A stretch of 41,471 nucleotides of DNA from Desulfobacterales bacterium (GCA_029211065.1 JARGFK010000034.1:1-41471); one strand, 5' to 3'. Positions 17,955-26,771 are shown, counted from the first letter of the stretch. Notes: generated by a model not told the origin, from the letters alone. Translations and numbers: made by a program.

Positions 17955-18956
17955 TTGAAAAAGCGCAAAGAACGCATCGATCGGGGAATTAAAGCCCGTT
18001 CCGGAGACGTCTTCACCCTCTGTTCCTGGCGTGAGATGCTTTATCTGGCCCTCCCGCGGCTTCTGCCCATCATCGTTTTTCTGCTCCTTCCGCCCTTATT
18101 GAGCGTATACTGGCAGAAAGTGTTCATTTCTCTGGCGGTTTTTGCCCTCCTGGCGATCAGCTGGGATTTGCTGGCCCAGAGCGGAATGATATCTCTGGGC
18201 CAGGCCCTCTTTTTCGGTATGGGCGCCTATCTTTCGGGTATCGCCGATCACTATTTCGGGCTAACGCCCCTGGTTGCCATCCCGCTGGCATCCATACTGG
18301 GCGGCGCAGCCAGCACCCTGTTGCTATTGCCGGTGCTGCGGCTTCGGGGAATCTATTTTTCCATGGTTACCCTGGTCATCCCGCTCATGCTGGTGCGCAT
18401 TATCGAGGCAACCCGTATCTTTGGCGGAACCGAAGGGTTGACCGGCATGACCCCGCTGCCGTCAAAATGGGTAGAACTGTATCTGGTTATCATTGTTCTA
18501 CTCTGCCTCTTGTTCGGATTCAGGCGCATGATGGCGTCGGATTACGGGCTGGTGCTGAAAGGGATCTGTGACAATGATCGTTCCGTGACCAATGCCGGCA
18601 TCAACATATACTGGTTTAAAGCCCAGGCGCTTTTCCTGGCCAGTACCGTGGGCGCTTTTTCCGGAGCGTGCATGACCCATGTGTACCTGTTCACCGGTAT
18701 GCCGGTCTTTGCGCTGGACTACTCTATTCTTCCCATTGCCGCCGCAGTTGTCGGCGGCCCTGGAAGCTTTGCCGGTGCGACCCTGGGCGCCGCCATACTG
18801 GTACCCCTGTCGGAACTGCTGAGAGGCATCGGAGGGCTGCGCATTGTTTTTTACGGAATATTTCTGGTCGTCTTCATCGTGGCCCTGCCCGAAGGCATTT
18901 TTCATTACATCCAGCGAAAATATCATCAATTTGAACGATGGGTCGAGGTTGAATAA
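17955..18956 (+). CDS. livM: Liv-type ABC permease, LivM family (module 1)
   Basis: This is the second permease subunit, 333 residues. The TTG at 17955 follows an AGGAAAGGA stretch located at the end of livH; there is no closer ATG, although M28 is in frame. After a basic lead of about 35 residues come eight to nine helices with LivM landmarks: ISWDLLAQSGMISLGQALFFGMGAY, split over the first core helices, then LRLRGIYFSMVTL, ICDNDRSVTNAGINIYWFK in the coupling loop and VVGGPGSFAGATLGA. The stop TAA shares a base with the livG start. Confidence 0.9.
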   Translation: MKKRKERIDRGIKARSGDVFTLCSWREMLYLALPRLLPIIVFLLLPPLLSVYWQKVFISLAVFALLAISWDLLAQSGMISLGQALFFGMGAYLSGIADHYFGLTPLVAIPLASILGGAASTLLLLPVLRLRGIYFSMVTLVIPLMLVRIIEATRIFGGTEGLTGMTPLPSKWVELYLVIIVLLCLLFGFRRMMASDYGLVLKGICDNDRSVTNAGINIYWFKAQALFLASTVGAFSGACMTHVYLFTGMPVFALDYSILPIAAAVVGGPGSFAGATLGAAILVPLSELLRGIGGLRIVFYGIFLVVFIVALPEGIFHYIQRKYHQFERWVEVE

Positions 18957-19705
18957 TGAACCGGACGCCGCTTTTGCAGGTTATGGAGTTATGCAAGTCC
19001 TTTGGAGGGGTTCAGGCGGTACACTTGGTCAATTTTGACCTTTATGAAGGCGAACTTTTGGGAGTAATCGGTCCCAACGGATCCGGCAAAACCACGCTGG
19101 CCAACCTGATTACCCGCTTTGTTAAGCCCAGCAAAGGCAAGGTCCTGTACAAAGGCCGGCCGATTCAGCACCTGGCCCCATTTGAAATTGTGCGGCTGGG
19201 AATCGCCCGTACCTTTCAGATGGTACGTCCCTTTTACCAGTTGCCGGCGTACAAAAACATGATCATTCCTTTGTATTCGCCGCGGGTGAAGAAACTTGTG
19301 GGCGGCAAGTATGGAGATCGGAACGCCGTAGCCCTGGACTTGCTGGAGGAGGTCGGTTTTGAACGCGATGCGTTTGTTGCCTACAAACCGGCCGGCGCCC
19401 TCCCCCAAGGATATCTCAAGCGCCTGGAACTGGCAAAAGCCATCGCCCTGCAACCGGATCTGATCATTCTCGATGAGCTTTTCTCGGGACTCAGTCTGGC
19501 CGAAGTCGCCGGTATGGTTCCGATCATTGAAAAGCTCCGGCATCAGGGCAAAACCATCATTATGATCGAGCACCGCCTGAAGGAGCTGTTTAGGATCGCT
19601 GATCGCGTCCTGGTCATGAACTACGGGGAGAAAATCGCCGACGGAGCGCCCAAGGATGTCATGGAGCAGGACGCGGTCAAAAGCGCTTATTTGGGGAGTG
19701 AATAA
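18956..19705 (+). CDS. livG: Liv-type ABC ATPase, LivG family, with atypical signature motif (module 1)
   Basis: This 249-residue ATP-binding subunit powers the module 1 transporter. Walker A is GPNGSGKTT (39-47). The Q-loop region TFQMVRPFYQLPAYKNM is intact, as are the Walker B glutamate (LIILDELFSGL) and the H-loop (IMIEHRLKELF). Two places are odd. The ABC signature reads LPQGYLKRLELAKA, where LivG proteins usually have LPYGQQRRLEIARA. The residue after the catalytic Glu is Leu instead of Pro. The start overlaps the livM stop by one base. The protein is full length, so I read it as functional but divergent. Confidence 0.88.
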   Translation: MNRTPLLQVMELCKSFGGVQAVHLVNFDLYEGELLGVIGPNGSGKTTLANLITRFVKPSKGKVLYKGRPIQHLAPFEIVRLGIARTFQMVRPFYQLPAYKNMIIPLYSPRVKKLVGGKYGDRNAVALDLLEEVGFERDAFVAYKPAGALPQGYLKRLELAKAIALQPDLIILDELFSGLSLAEVAGMVPIIEKLRHQGKTIIMIEHRLKELFRIADRVLVMNYGEKIADGAPKDVMEQDAVKSAYLGSE

Positions 19706-19729
19706 TAGTACGTTATCTTAACTTACAGA

Positions 19730-19903
19730 CTTCGCGCTATCATTTTATTAAGACCCCAATCGAGCAAAGCGATATCAATGTCCGTTGTGGGTTGTCTGTT
19801 GTCCGTAACTGAGATAGCGTGACTTGAGTTATTTCCAGCCTCAGAATTATCTTTAGGCTGGAGGAAAAATATAAATTTTCAACTGACAATTGACCACGGA
19901 CAT
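19730..19903. repeat. Nested inverted repeats inside liv operon 1
   Basis: The 279-base gap between livG and livF holds no gene. The arms at 19778-19801 (ATGTCCGTTGTGGGTTGTCT onward) and 19880-19903 (CAACTGACAATTGACCACGG onward) are complementary at about 20 of 24 positions. Inside them, CCAGCCT (19835-19841) and AGGCTGG (19855-19861) form a perfect 7-base stem. A variant of the right arm recurs at 25920-25943 before the livG of module 2. Confidence 0.7.
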
Positions 19904-19984
19904 CTGGTTAATTAGGTTTTTAATTCAATTATAAATAGATAGTTTTAACAACTTTACGTTTGCGAAGAAAGAAACGGTATCGCC

Positions 19985-20731
19985 GTGCTGGTTATCGAAA
20001 ACTTAATGGTATTCTTTGAAAACGCCCTGGCGGTAAACGGGTTGAGCATGACCGTCCACAAGGATGAAATTGTGGGGGTCATCGGGCCCAACAGTGCCGG
20101 AAAGACCACTCTGATGAACACCGTTTCAGGACTCATCATTGATATGCGGATCAAGGAAAAGCGCAAGGGCGGTGAGCGCATTACCGTATACGGCTCGGTA
20201 ACGTACAACGGTGAAGAGATAACCGAGCTTCCCCCGGACGTCCGGGTACGCAAAGGGATCGTGCTCTCCAGGGAACGGCATCCGGTCTTTCCGGAAAGCA
20301 GCGTTCTGGAGAATTTCAAAATCGCCGGATACCTGAGAAAAAAACACGAAATCGCCGAGTCCATCGATTACGCCTTTGAACTCTTTCCCGCCCTTAAAAA
20401 ACTGCAAAAAAGAAAAGCCGGTTTTTTAAGCGGGGGAGAGCAGCAGATGCTGGCCATCAGCATGGCCCTGGTGGTTCGTCCCAAGCTGCTGCTGCTGGAT
20501 GAGCCGCTGCTGGGTCTGAGCCCGCTCCTGCAAAAGGCCGTTGTCGATGCCATTGTCAGACTGAAAGAAACTTCCGGAATTACGGTGGTCATCTGTGAGC
20601 AGTTCGCCAGACCCGTCCTGCCCATCATCGATCGGGGCTACGTCGTCGAAAACGGCATGCTGACGTTAAGTGGAACGGGAACGGAGCTGATGAACAATCC
20701 GGAAATAAAGGCAGCCTATTTCGGGGTTTAG
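19985..20731 (+). CDS. livF: Liv-type ABC ATPase, LivF family (module 1)
   Basis: This is the second ATP-binding subunit, 248 residues, from a GTG start at 19985 that has no strong ribosome site; the long repeat-filled leader before it is unusual for a liv operon. Walker A is GPNSAGKTT, with Ser in place of the usual Gly. The signature LSGGEQQMLAI and Walker B LLLLDEPLLGLSP are intact. The H-loop position reads ICEQFARP, and Gln after Glu is normal for LivF. An insertion around 50-70 (MRIKEKRKGGERITV) makes the region after Walker A longer than in typical LivF. It is followed by the ligase gene after three bases. Confidence 0.9.
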   Translation: MLVIENLMVFFENALAVNGLSMTVHKDEIVGVIGPNSAGKTTLMNTVSGLIIDMRIKEKRKGGERITVYGSVTYNGEEITELPPDVRVRKGIVLSRERHPVFPESSVLENFKIAGYLRKKHEIAESIDYAFELFPALKKLQKRKAGFLSGGEQQMLAISMALVVRPKLLLLDEPLLGLSPLLQKAVVDAIVRLKETSGITVVICEQFARPVLPIIDRGYVVENGMLTLSGTGTELMNNPEIKAAYFGV

Positions 20732-20734
20732 TCC

Positions 20735-22372
20735 ATGCAGGAAAATATCGAACGCAACATATACACGACCTTTGAAAGGATGGCGGCCGAACGATCGACG
20801 GCCACGGCCGTCATCTATCTGGGAACCCGTTTCAGCTATGCCCGGGTAAAGGACCTTTCCGAAAGATTCGCAGCTGCGCTGATCGATCTGGGCGTGGCCC
20901 CCCGGGAAAAGGTGATTATTTACCTTCCCAACAGCATCCAGTGGGTTGTCGCCTGGCTTGGGGCGCTGCGCGCCGGTGCTGTTTGTGTACCGATCACCCC
21001 CATCTACACCCCCCATGACTTGAACTATATCGCCACGGATTGCAACGCCGAAACCATCATCTGCGCCGACGCCAACTACGGTTACGTTCAAAATGTGATG
21101 GCCTCAACCAGTTTAAAACGGATCATCGTCGCCCGCATGACCGGCCTGCTCCCCTGGTGGAAGCGGTTTTTCGGAACACTCTTTGATGTTGCCCCCACCG
21201 GCAAAGTGGCCCGGGATGAAAAAACCCATTCGATCCGCAAACTGTTGTCCAAATACAAGGACGTAACTCCCCCGCATATCCCTCCCGACGGCCAGGCAGC
21301 GGCCGAGATTCTCTACACGGGCGGAACCACCAAATTCCCCAAAGGCGTCCCCATTACCCATGACCTGTTTTTGGTGTCGGCCCTGGAGCAAATCCGTGTC
21401 AGCGAACCCCTCGTGCCGGTGGCGCAAAACATAATTTTCGGCAACGCGCCCCTGTTTCATATTCTGGGACAGACCTGCAGCCTGGCAACCCTTCTGGTGG
21501 GCGGGACGCTGTTGATTCAGCCAAAGATCAACCTGGATGCGACCTTTGAGGCCATCCGGCGGTTTAAAGCCAAAACGATGATAGGCGTCCCCACCCTGTA
21601 TCGCATGATGCTGGAACATGTTCGCCTGGATCAATATGACCTCAGCTCCGTTGTATACTGGTACAGCGCCGGCGACGTTCTGCCGGTTGAGGTCGGCAAA
21701 CGCTGGTTTGAAAAATTCGGCAAATGCATCTACCAGGGGTACGGCGCCACCGAGACCTGCGGCGGCGTGTCCATGTGCCCCGCGGACTGCGACAACCCGC
21801 CCAAAAGCGTCGGCAAAATTGTGGCGAGCAAGCGGGTTAAAATCGTTGACCCGGCCTTCCTGGAACCGGTGGCCCCGGGAGATCCCGGAGAATTGATCGT
21901 TCATTCCGAACACATGGTGTCGGCCTACTTGAACAAACCCGAGGAAACCCAATCGTCTTTTATTGAGCAGGATGGCTGCCGCTGGTATCGTACCGCGGAC
22001 ATCATGACTATGGACGAAGCCGGCAACCTGTTTTTTGTGGACCGCACGGTAGACACCATCAAACACAAAGGCTACCGGGTTTCCGCCTCGGAGATCGAAG
22101 CCGTGCTCCAGGAACACCCGGCCGTTATCAGCACCTGTGTGGTGGGCGTGCCGGACGAGAAGGTCGGAGAGCGAATCAAGGCTTATGTGGTTTTAAAAGA
22201 AGACATCAAGGGAATCACCGGATATGATCTCCTCAAGTGGTGCCGCCGGACATTGGTTTCCTACAAGGTCCCCCAGTACATCGAATTTCGCGACATGCTT
22301 CCCAAATCAAAAGTCGGCAAACTGCTGCGCCGTGAAATCCGCAGCGAAGAAAAAAGAAGAAAAGATTTATAG
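20735..22372 (+). CDS. AMP-forming acyl-CoA synthetase (module 1)
   Basis: This 545-residue ANL-superfamily adenylating enzyme should activate a carboxylic acid to its acyl-CoA via an acyl-AMP. The core motifs are present: the P-loop YTGGTTKFPKG (about 193-203), YQGYGATETCGG (A5), WYRTADIMTMD (A7, with Ala where Gly is usual), DRTVDTIKHKGYRVSASEIE (A8) and the catalytic lysine in PKSKVGKLLRRE (A10). Substrate class cannot be fixed; medium-chain or aromatic acids are plausible. Its place as the last gene of a liv operon suggests it traps the imported acid as a CoA thioester. Confidence 0.88.
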   Translation: MQENIERNIYTTFERMAAERSTATAVIYLGTRFSYARVKDLSERFAAALIDLGVAPREKVIIYLPNSIQWVVAWLGALRAGAVCVPITPIYTPHDLNYIATDCNAETIICADANYGYVQNVMASTSLKRIIVARMTGLLPWWKRFFGTLFDVAPTGKVARDEKTHSIRKLLSKYKDVTPPHIPPDGQAAAEILYTGGTTKFPKGVPITHDLFLVSALEQIRVSEPLVPVAQNIIFGNAPLFHILGQTCSLATLLVGGTLLIQPKINLDATFEAIRRFKAKTMIGVPTLYRMMLEHVRLDQYDLSSVVYWYSAGDVLPVEVGKRWFEKFGKCIYQGYGATETCGGVSMCPADCDNPPKSVGKIVASKRVKIVDPAFLEPVAPGDPGELIVHSEHMVSAYLNKPEETQSSFIEQDGCRWYRTADIMTMDEAGNLFFVDRTVDTIKHKGYRVSASEIEAVLQEHPAVISTCVVGVPDEKVGERIKAYVVLKEDIKGITGYDLLKWCRRTLVSYKVPQYIEFRDMLPKSKVGKLLRREIRSEEKRRKDL

Positions 22373-22412
22373 AACCCGCCTTAAATCCATGCTGCCGCCG
22401 GCAGATATCCCA

Positions 22413-22441
22413 TTGACATTTCAATCCGTTCTTTCTATAAA
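22413..22441 (+). promoter_or_regulatory. Near-consensus promoter before liv module 2
   Basis: TTGACA (22413-22418) and TATAAA (22436-22441) are spaced by 17 bases, about 95 bases before the livM ATG. This is the best sigma70-type promoter in the window and indicates that module 2 can be transcribed independently of module 1. Confidence 0.65.
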
Positions 22442-22535
22442 GGACAAGACCCTCGCTTTTAATTCCCAATCGTTCATATTTACGTTTTCGGCGAAACTTT
22501 TTCTTTTTGAAAATCTTATGTAGGAGACGTTGGCC

Positions 22536-23585
22536 ATGGACATGAAACGGGACTATTATGAAGATGTGCAACTGTTTACCTCCGGGGTTGCCGTCTTCTG
22601 GTTTGGCTTGTTGATTGTTTTCCTGGCCGCATTCCCTTTTTTATTTAAAAACTATTACGTTTATGTGGCCAACTACATGGCGATTAATGTGATCGTCGCC
22701 ATCGGCCTCAATCTTTTAGTGGGCTATACCGGCCAGATATCCCTCGGACATGCCGGCTTTTTCGCCATCGGTGCATACGGTACGCTTATATTCATGACCA
22801 AACTGCACCTCCCCTTTCTGGTTGCCCTGCCGGCGGCGGCGCTGGTGGCGGCGCTTTTCGGCCTGCTGCTGGGGCTGCCGGCCCTGCGGCTGGAGGGGCC
22901 CTATCTTTCCATTGCCACCCTCGGTTTCGGGTTGACCATTACCCAGGTCATCGGCAGAATCAATCTTTTCGGCGGCCGGCAGGGTCTGCACGCCCCTGAA
23001 TTATGGATCGGTCCGTGGCATCTCGATTCCGACCGCGACTTTTACTATCTGTTGATGACCCTAACGGTCATACTTGCCCTGGGTGCCAGAAACCTGGTAA
23101 AAACCCGCGTCGGTCGGGCATTTATCGCTATCCGCGATGCCGATATCGCTGCGGAAACCATCGGGGTCAACCTGATGCTTTATAAATCCATGGCCTTTGC
23201 GGTCAGCGCTTTTTATGCCGGCATCGCCGGCGGACTGTATGCCTTTGTCCTGCGGTTTATCGAACCGGAAATTTTTACCCTGCTCATGTCCATTCTTTTT
23301 CTGGCCATGGTTGTCGTGGGGGGGTTGGGCTCCATCTTCGGCGCCATTACCGGCGCCTGCCTGCTCAGCTGGCTGGATCTGCAGCTGCGCAACATCCTGA
23401 GCATCCCCTATGTTGGAGACTGGCTGGAAGCATTATCCAAAAGCTACTTTTCCATTACCGGGGTGTCCAACATTCAATTTATCATTTTCGGGCTGATAAT
23501 GGTGCTGATCATGCTGTTTGAGCCCTATGGAATATTCGGGTTCTGGATACGAACGAAAAAATACTGGAAAACCTGGCCGTTCTAA
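22536..23585 (+). CDS. livM: Liv-type ABC permease, LivM family (module 2)
   Basis: This 349-residue permease subunit starts at the ATG at 22536, with GGAG nine bases upstream. About nine helices are visible. LivM landmarks are GLNLLVGYTGQISLGHAGFF, LRLEGPYLSIATLGFG, ITQVIGRINLFGGRQGL, the coupling loop AIRDADIAAETIGVNLMLYK and VVGGLGSIFGAITGA. The motifs fit the canonical LivM pattern more closely than those of module 1. It opens the second operon, an order (M-H-K-G-F) different from module 1. Confidence 0.93.
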   Translation: MDMKRDYYEDVQLFTSGVAVFWFGLLIVFLAAFPFLFKNYYVYVANYMAINVIVAIGLNLLVGYTGQISLGHAGFFAIGAYGTLIFMTKLHLPFLVALPAAALVAALFGLLLGLPALRLEGPYLSIATLGFGLTITQVIGRINLFGGRQGLHAPELWIGPWHLDSDRDFYYLLMTLTVILALGARNLVKTRVGRAFIAIRDADIAAETIGVNLMLYKSMAFAVSAFYAGIAGGLYAFVLRFIEPEIFTLLMSILFLAMVVVGGLGSIFGAITGACLLSWLDLQLRNILSIPYVGDWLEALSKSYFSITGVSNIQFIIFGLIMVLIMLFEPYGIFGFWIRTKKYWKTWPF

Positions 23586-23593
23586 GGAGCAAC

Positions 23594-24469
23594 ATGATCG
23601 ACTTTTTGCAAATGATTGTCAGTGGAATTGCCGTGGGAAGTTCTTACGCCCTCATGGGGCTTGCCATGGTAATCATCTACAAAACCTCCGAGGTCGTAAA
23701 TTTCGCCCAGGGGGAAATGGCGCTGCTGTCATCATTTTTTACATTTATGCTGCTGGAATACCACCAGATCCCCTTTTACCTGACAATTCCCATTACCCTC
23801 GTCTTTTCCGTTCTCTTGGGATTTTTACTTGAATTCACGATCCTGCGGCGCGCCAAGGAGCCCACGGTCTTGGGGATGATCATCATCACCATCGGGCTGG
23901 AGATGATACTGATGGGCGTTGTCTCCTGGAAATTCGGCGCCGATCATAAATCCATGCCCTTTCCGATTTCACCATACGACAGCCTTGCCATGGGCAAGAT
24001 TTTCATCAGCAAGCTGGAATTACTGACGCTGCTGGTCGCCCTGGTCCTGATGCTGACCCTCTTTCTATTCTTCCGGTTTTCCAAGTTGGGAGTTGCCATG
24101 AAAGCGACCCAGCAAAACCTCACGGCCGCACGTATCATGGGAATCCGCACCAACCGGATCTTGATGATCACCTGGGGCATCTCCTCCCTAGTGGGTTGCT
24201 GCGCCGGGCTTTTGATCGCCCCGGTTATTCTACACCCGTACATGATGTGGGATCCGATGCTCAAGGGCTTTGCAGCGGCGGTGATGGGCGGCATGACCTC
24301 TTTGCCGGGGTCGGTTTTCGGCGCTTATCTGCTGGGGATAATCGAAAACCTGTTCGGGGGTTATGTGTCCATTGAGTTCAAATCCATCGTGGCCTTTGTC
24401 ATTATCGTCTTGGTGCTTTGTTTTAAACCCAGCGGGCTTTTCGCGCGGCATTATACTAAAAAGGTTTAA
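23594..24469 (+). CDS. livH: Liv-type ABC permease, LivH family (module 2)
   Basis: This 291-residue permease subunit starts at an ATG preceded by AAGGAG, eight bases after livM. Landmarks are GSSYALMGLAMVIIYKTSEV with NFAQGEMALL, the coupling loop MKATQQNLTAARIMGI, GISSLVGCCAGLL, and the C-terminal AVMGGMTSLPGSVFGAYLLG. It pairs with the preceding LivM to form the membrane channel of transporter 2. Confidence 0.93.
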   Translation: MIDFLQMIVSGIAVGSSYALMGLAMVIIYKTSEVVNFAQGEMALLSSFFTFMLLEYHQIPFYLTIPITLVFSVLLGFLLEFTILRRAKEPTVLGMIIITIGLEMILMGVVSWKFGADHKSMPFPISPYDSLAMGKIFISKLELLTLLVALVLMLTLFLFFRFSKLGVAMKATQQNLTAARIMGIRTNRILMITWGISSLVGCCAGLLIAPVILHPYMMWDPMLKGFAAAVMGGMTSLPGSVFGAYLLGIIENLFGGYVSIEFKSIVAFVIIVLVLCFKPSGLFARHYTKKV

Positions 24470-24481
24470 GCCCTGACGTAT

Positions 24482-24490
24482 TGTTATAAT
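24482..24490 (+). promoter_or_regulatory. Extended -10 element before livK of module 2
   Basis: TGTTATAAT is a perfect extended -10 box 45 bases before the livK ATG, with no good -35. It could give extra transcription of the receptor gene, which is normally needed in excess over the permeases. Confidence 0.35.
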
Positions 24491-24534
24491 GGTCCTTTAC
24501 ATTCTTAACCACTTATCAGGAAAGGAGTGCAGCC

Positions 24535-25725
24535 ATGAAAAAGAAACTTTGGGTGATACTGTTGGTTGTGGCCATGATCGCCGGGTTAGGCGTTGCCGCG
24601 GTCGCCGAAGAAGGCGTGACCGATACCGAAATTCACATCGGCCAGTGGGGGCCCCAAACAGGTCCGGCCGCGGCCTGGGGGTCGGTGGCCAGGGGCACCG
24701 ATGCTTACTTTAAAATGATCAATGACCAGGGCGGCATTCACGGCCGCAAGCTGATTCACCACATGTTTGACGATGCCTATAACCCGGCCAAGACCATGGC
24801 CGGTGTCAAGGAGTTGCAGGAAGGCACGGGCATGTTCGCCTGGGTTTCCGGTGTCGGCACCGCCCCCGGGCTGGCAGTAAAGGACTATCTGATGGAGCGC
24901 AAAATCCCGTGGGTGGGTCCATCGGCCGGTTCCCAGCACTGGATTACCCCGCCGCAAAAAAATCTGTTTGCGGTCTACCCCCTCTATTACATCGAAGCCC
25001 AGGCCCTGTGCCGCTATGCCGTCAACAATCTGGGTAAAAAGCGGATCGCCATGGCCTATCAGAACGATGATTACGGCAAGAATGGACTGCAGGGGGCCAC
25101 GGAAGAACTGGCCCGCCTGGGGCTGAAGCTGGTGGCCAGTGTTCCGGTGGAAATAACCGATACGGACGTAAAACCCCATGTAATGGAGCTGAAAAATTCC
25201 GACGCCGATGTGGTTCTTTTATGGACCAGCGTCAGTCATGCGGTTCGGCTTGTGGGAACCAGCGCCGCCATGCAGTTTAAACCGCAATTTATGAGCACCA
25301 GCACCTGCTCGGACTTTCCCCTCATGATCCATATCAGTAAAGGCCTGTGGGCCGGCGTGATTGCGGCCACGTTCGGCGAATTGCCGGATTCAACCGATCC
25401 GCTGTTGCAGAAGTATAAAAAGGAAGCTTTTGATAAATTTGCCGCCAAGGACGAACGCTGGGGATTATTCTACTATGCCGGGATCCTCTTTGCCGAACCG
25501 CTGGTGGAGGGTCTCAAGCGTGTCGGCCGGGATCTGACACGGGAGAAACTGGTGCAGACCATGGAGGGACTTTCCAATTTTAAGGGAATCGGCGGAAGCA
25601 TCAGCTACAAACCCTTTGATCCCAAAGATCCCATGTCCCGGCAGGGCATGAAGGAAGTTTTCCTGGTTCAATGCGAAGCGGACGGAAAGGGCAAGAAACT
25701 CACCGACTGGATGGAGATCAAATAA
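24535..25725 (+). CDS. Liv-type ABC transporter substrate-binding protein (module 2)
   Basis: This 396-residue periplasmic receptor of the Peripla_BP_6 family has an AAAGGAG ribosome site. The signal peptide is MKKKLWVILL through AAVAEE, cleaved near residue 24. The mature start TDTEIHIGQWGPQTGPAAAW and the following INDQGGIHGRKL are typical of the amide/carboxylate-binding branch rather than classical leucine-binding protein. YQNDDYGKNGLQGA matches the strand and helix of lobe 2. It differs widely from the module 1 receptor, so the two transporters probably take different ligands. Confidence 0.92.
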   Translation: MKKKLWVILLVVAMIAGLGVAAVAEEGVTDTEIHIGQWGPQTGPAAAWGSVARGTDAYFKMINDQGGIHGRKLIHHMFDDAYNPAKTMAGVKELQEGTGMFAWVSGVGTAPGLAVKDYLMERKIPWVGPSAGSQHWITPPQKNLFAVYPLYYIEAQALCRYAVNNLGKKRIAMAYQNDDYGKNGLQGATEELARLGLKLVASVPVEITDTDVKPHVMELKNSDADVVLLWTSVSHAVRLVGTSAAMQFKPQFMSTSTCSDFPLMIHISKGLWAGVIAATFGELPDSTDPLLQKYKKEAFDKFAAKDERWGLFYYAGILFAEPLVEGLKRVGRDLTREKLVQTMEGLSNFKGIGGSISYKPFDPKDPMSRQGMKEVFLVQCEADGKGKKLTDWMEIK

Positions 25726-25732
25726 CAGGATC

Positions 25733-25943
25733 CAGGGGTCGGGGTTCAGGGGCCAGGAAAAGGCAATTGGGCTGAAGGTGGATAGACTGAAGGCTGAAGG
25801 TTTATCAAATTTATAAAGTGACAAGTGAATAGTGACGAGTGACGAGAAAAAACCGGGCGTCTGATCCTTGTCACTTGTCACTCGTTACTCGTCACTTTCA
25901 CCTTCTAAAGGAATTTGCTACGGACAACTGACAACGGACATCG
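25733..25943. repeat. Cluster of repeat arms between livK and livG of module 2
   Basis: The 251-base gap holds no gene. It begins with GATCCAGGGGTCGGGG-type words, then an imperfect inverted repeat with 32-base arms at 25815-25846 (AAAGTGACAAGTGAATAGTG onward) and 25867-25898 (CTTGTCACTTGTCACTCGTT onward) around a 20-base loop. CACCTTC after the right arm pairs with GAAGGTG further left (near 25774). It ends with ACGGACAACTGACAACGGAC, the same arm as at 19880-19903. A transcript would form a strong stem at 25815-25898. Confidence 0.75.
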
Positions 25944-25976
25944 CACGTTTCGCGAAATTCGCTATAGGAACCAATT

Positions 25977-26771
25977 GTGGATTTTTTTCAAGTCGACAAT
26001 CTTTCGATCTCATTCGGCGGCCTGATGGCCCTGGACGATATTTCCTTCAAGGCAGCGCAGGGTGAAATACTTGCCATTATCGGCCCCAACGGCGCCGGCA
26101 AGACCACCCTGTTTAACTGTATCAACGGCATCTACCGCCCAAACAAAGGGCAGATCCGCTTTAAGGGACAATCCATCCAGGGCCGAAAACCGGATAGAAT
26201 CGCCCGGATGAAAATTGCCCGCACCTTTCAAAACATCGAGCTTTTCAGCCACTTGAACACCATGGAAAATATCATGCTGGGGCGCCACATTTACATCAAA
26301 ACCGGCCTCATCCGGGGCGCTTTGATGTGGGGCAGGCGCTCCTTTGCCGGCCGGGAAGAGATTATACACCGGCGCAAGGTTGAGGAAATCATCGACCTGC
26401 TGGATCTTCAGTCCGTTCGAAACAAGCTGGTGGGGGGTCTTCCTTACGGCACCCAGAAGCAGATTGAACTGGCCAGGGCCCTGGCCCTGGAACCGGAGCT
26501 GCTATTGCTGGACGAACCCTGCGCCGGCATGAATTCGGAGGAAAAGCAGGACATGATCTTCTGGGTCAAAGATATCCAGGATGAACTGGGTGTCACCATC
26601 CTGCTGATCGAGCACGACATGAACATGGTCATGGACATTTCCGATCGGATCATCGTTTTAAATTTCGGCAGCAAGATAGCGGAAGGACCGCCCCGGGCCG
26701 TGCAGCAGCACCCGGAGGTCCTCAAAGCGTATCTGGGAGAAGAAGAGCTTGAACGCACTGCTCCAAATTAA
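25977..26771 (+). CDS. livG: Liv-type ABC ATPase, LivG family (module 2)
   Basis: This 264-residue ATP-binding subunit uses a GTG start at 25977 with AGGAA about 7 bases before it. Walker A is GPNGAGKTT, the Q-loop region ARTFQNIELFSHLNTMENIM, signature LPYGTQKQIELARAL, Walker B LLLLDEPCAGMN and H-loop LLIEHDMNMVM. All match canonical LivG, unlike the divergent LivG of module 1. The 3' end overlaps the next gene by 23 bases. Confidence 0.93.
   Translation: MDFFQVDNLSISFGGLMALDDISFKAAQGEILAIIGPNGAGKTTLFNCINGIYRPNKGQIRFKGQSIQGRKPDRIARMKIARTFQNIELFSHLNTMENIMLGRHIYIKTGLIRGALMWGRRSFAGREEIIHRRKVEEIIDLLDLQSVRNKLVGGLPYGTQKQIELARALALEPELLLLDEPCAGMNSEEKQDMIFWVKDIQDELGVTILLIEHDMNMVMDISDRIIVLNFGSKIAEGPPRAVQQHPEVLKAYLGEEELERTAPN

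Noticed and set aside
19985-20060. Possible upstream in-frame extension of livF into the repeat
   Set aside because: The GTG start already precedes the conserved first strand of the ATPase; extension would translate repeat DNA.
21113-22117. Long minus-strand frame of 334 codons
   Set aside because: It is antisense to the acyl-CoA synthetase gene, whose complete motif set is on the plus strand.
25733-25943. Short repeated words suggesting a CRISPR array
   Set aside because: The repeats are inverted arms of unequal sequence without regular spacers, and no cas gene is near.
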